Positions 53,291 through 53,490 of a stretch of DNA of 53,490 nt are shown piece after piece. The translations under genes were made by a program, and so were the position numbers. The DNA is taken from positions 1 through 53,490 of the IMG/VR virus record IMGVR_UViG_3300032116_000274. The stretch is one strand, 5' to 3'. Below the pieces are notes generated by a model. That model was not told the origin of the DNA. It saw only the letters and a list, made by a program, of their open reading frames with translations, and ran no database searches. Within the stretch, counting starts at the first letter, position 1. Each line of letters starts with the position of its first letter. This DNA comes from a virus.

Positions 53291-53490
53291 TTGGCTGACG
53301 TGAAAGATTACAACGAAGACGTGCAAAAAATGCTTGTAAGCGTGCTCTTGAGTGACGAAGAGATTTACGCACGTTGCCAAAACATATTGCAGCCCAAATA
53401 TTTTGTGAACAAGCTGAGGCCTGTAATGCGTTTTGTGATTGATTTTGCAAACCAATATCGAGCATTGCCTAAGCCAGCACAATTGAGTGC
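53291..53490 (+). CDS. gp41: Replicative helicase gp41 (DnaB-like), N-terminus only
   Basis: The start of a DnaB/gp41-type hexameric helicase, cut by the right edge after 66 codons. The visible part (VQKMLVSVLLSDEEIYARCQ, LRPVMRFVIDFANQYRALP) matches the N-terminal helical hairpin domain of gp41. TTG start at 53291 behind AGGGGA, 2 bases after the primase stop, so primase and helicase are co-translated. The P-loop domain lies outside the window. Confidence 0.75.
   Translation, partial: MADVKDYNEDVQKMLVSVLLSDEEIYARCQNILQPKYFVNKLRPVMRFVIDFANQYRALPKPAQLS

Noticed and set aside
1-53490. tRNA genes
   Set aside because: A search by eye for T-loop motifs (GGTTCGAATCC type) paired with acceptor stems found only matches inside coding genes.
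1-53490. CRISPR array, insertion sequence or integrase/attachment site
   Set aside because: No regularly spaced repeats, no transposase or integrase motifs, and the only mobile elements seen are homing endonucleases.

Overview
The window is a stretch of the genome of a tailed, contractile (T4-like) bacteriophage. The sequence shows a T4-type neck, tail and packaging set (gp13, gp14, gp15, gp18 sheath, gp19 tube, gp4, gp16, gp17). It also shows T4-type replication and recombination genes (gp32, UvsX, UvsY, UvsW, a gp62-like clamp-loader subunit, primase, the start of a gp41-type helicase) and many copies of a T4-type late promoter (TAAATA core). PstS preceded by a Pho-box-like repeat, and the resemblance of many unknown proteins to ones I recall from marine T4-like phages, suggest an aquatic Gram-negative host with PhoB-type phosphate control. 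The host itself cannot be named from the sequence.

Layout. 1-5184 (minus): an unknown Ala/Thr-rich protein, a CCA-adding-type nucleotidyltransferase, gp15, a GH24 endolysin and gp14. 5245-6371 (plus): pstS behind a Pho-box-like repeat. 6449-13379 (plus): an early-promoter operon with three unknown proteins, an SF2 helicase split into two overlapping genes, two paralogous N6-adenine methyltransferases and a truncated third between them. 13410-28935: structural and packaging block (gp13, nucleotide kinase, sheath, a homing endonuclease, tube, second tube protein, gp4, gp16, gp17 and unknowns). 28954-34018: gp32, uvsX, a GIY-YIG-like homing endonuclease, ribosomal protein bL33, an RlmN/Cfr-like radical SAM enzyme, an acidic protein and uvsY. 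34015-41510: accessory early region on both strands with a secreted nuclease, a SprT-like protease, many small genes, an AAA+ ATPase, a polynucleotide-kinase-type P-loop protein and a coiled-coil protein. 41507-43442 (minus): three tandem kinase-fold paralogues. 43488-53490: uvsW, a second radical SAM protein, a tail-fibre-like repeat protein (minus), the gp62-like subunit, several conserved unknowns, primase and the gp41-like helicase start.

How it works together. Genes expected early carry sigma70-type promoters (TTGACA, 16-17 bp, TATATT or TACAAT), and structural genes carry the late motif. Several late motifs lie inside hairpins whose 3' arm covers or abuts the downstream ribosome binding site. 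This arrangement would silence read-through transcripts and allow translation only from late-initiated mRNA. The most interesting accessory content is a ribosome-directed pair (bL33 plus an RlmN-like enzyme lacking one key cysteine), the helicase/methyltransferase island, and the triple kinase-like cassette. No tRNA gene, CRISPR array or insertion sequence was seen.
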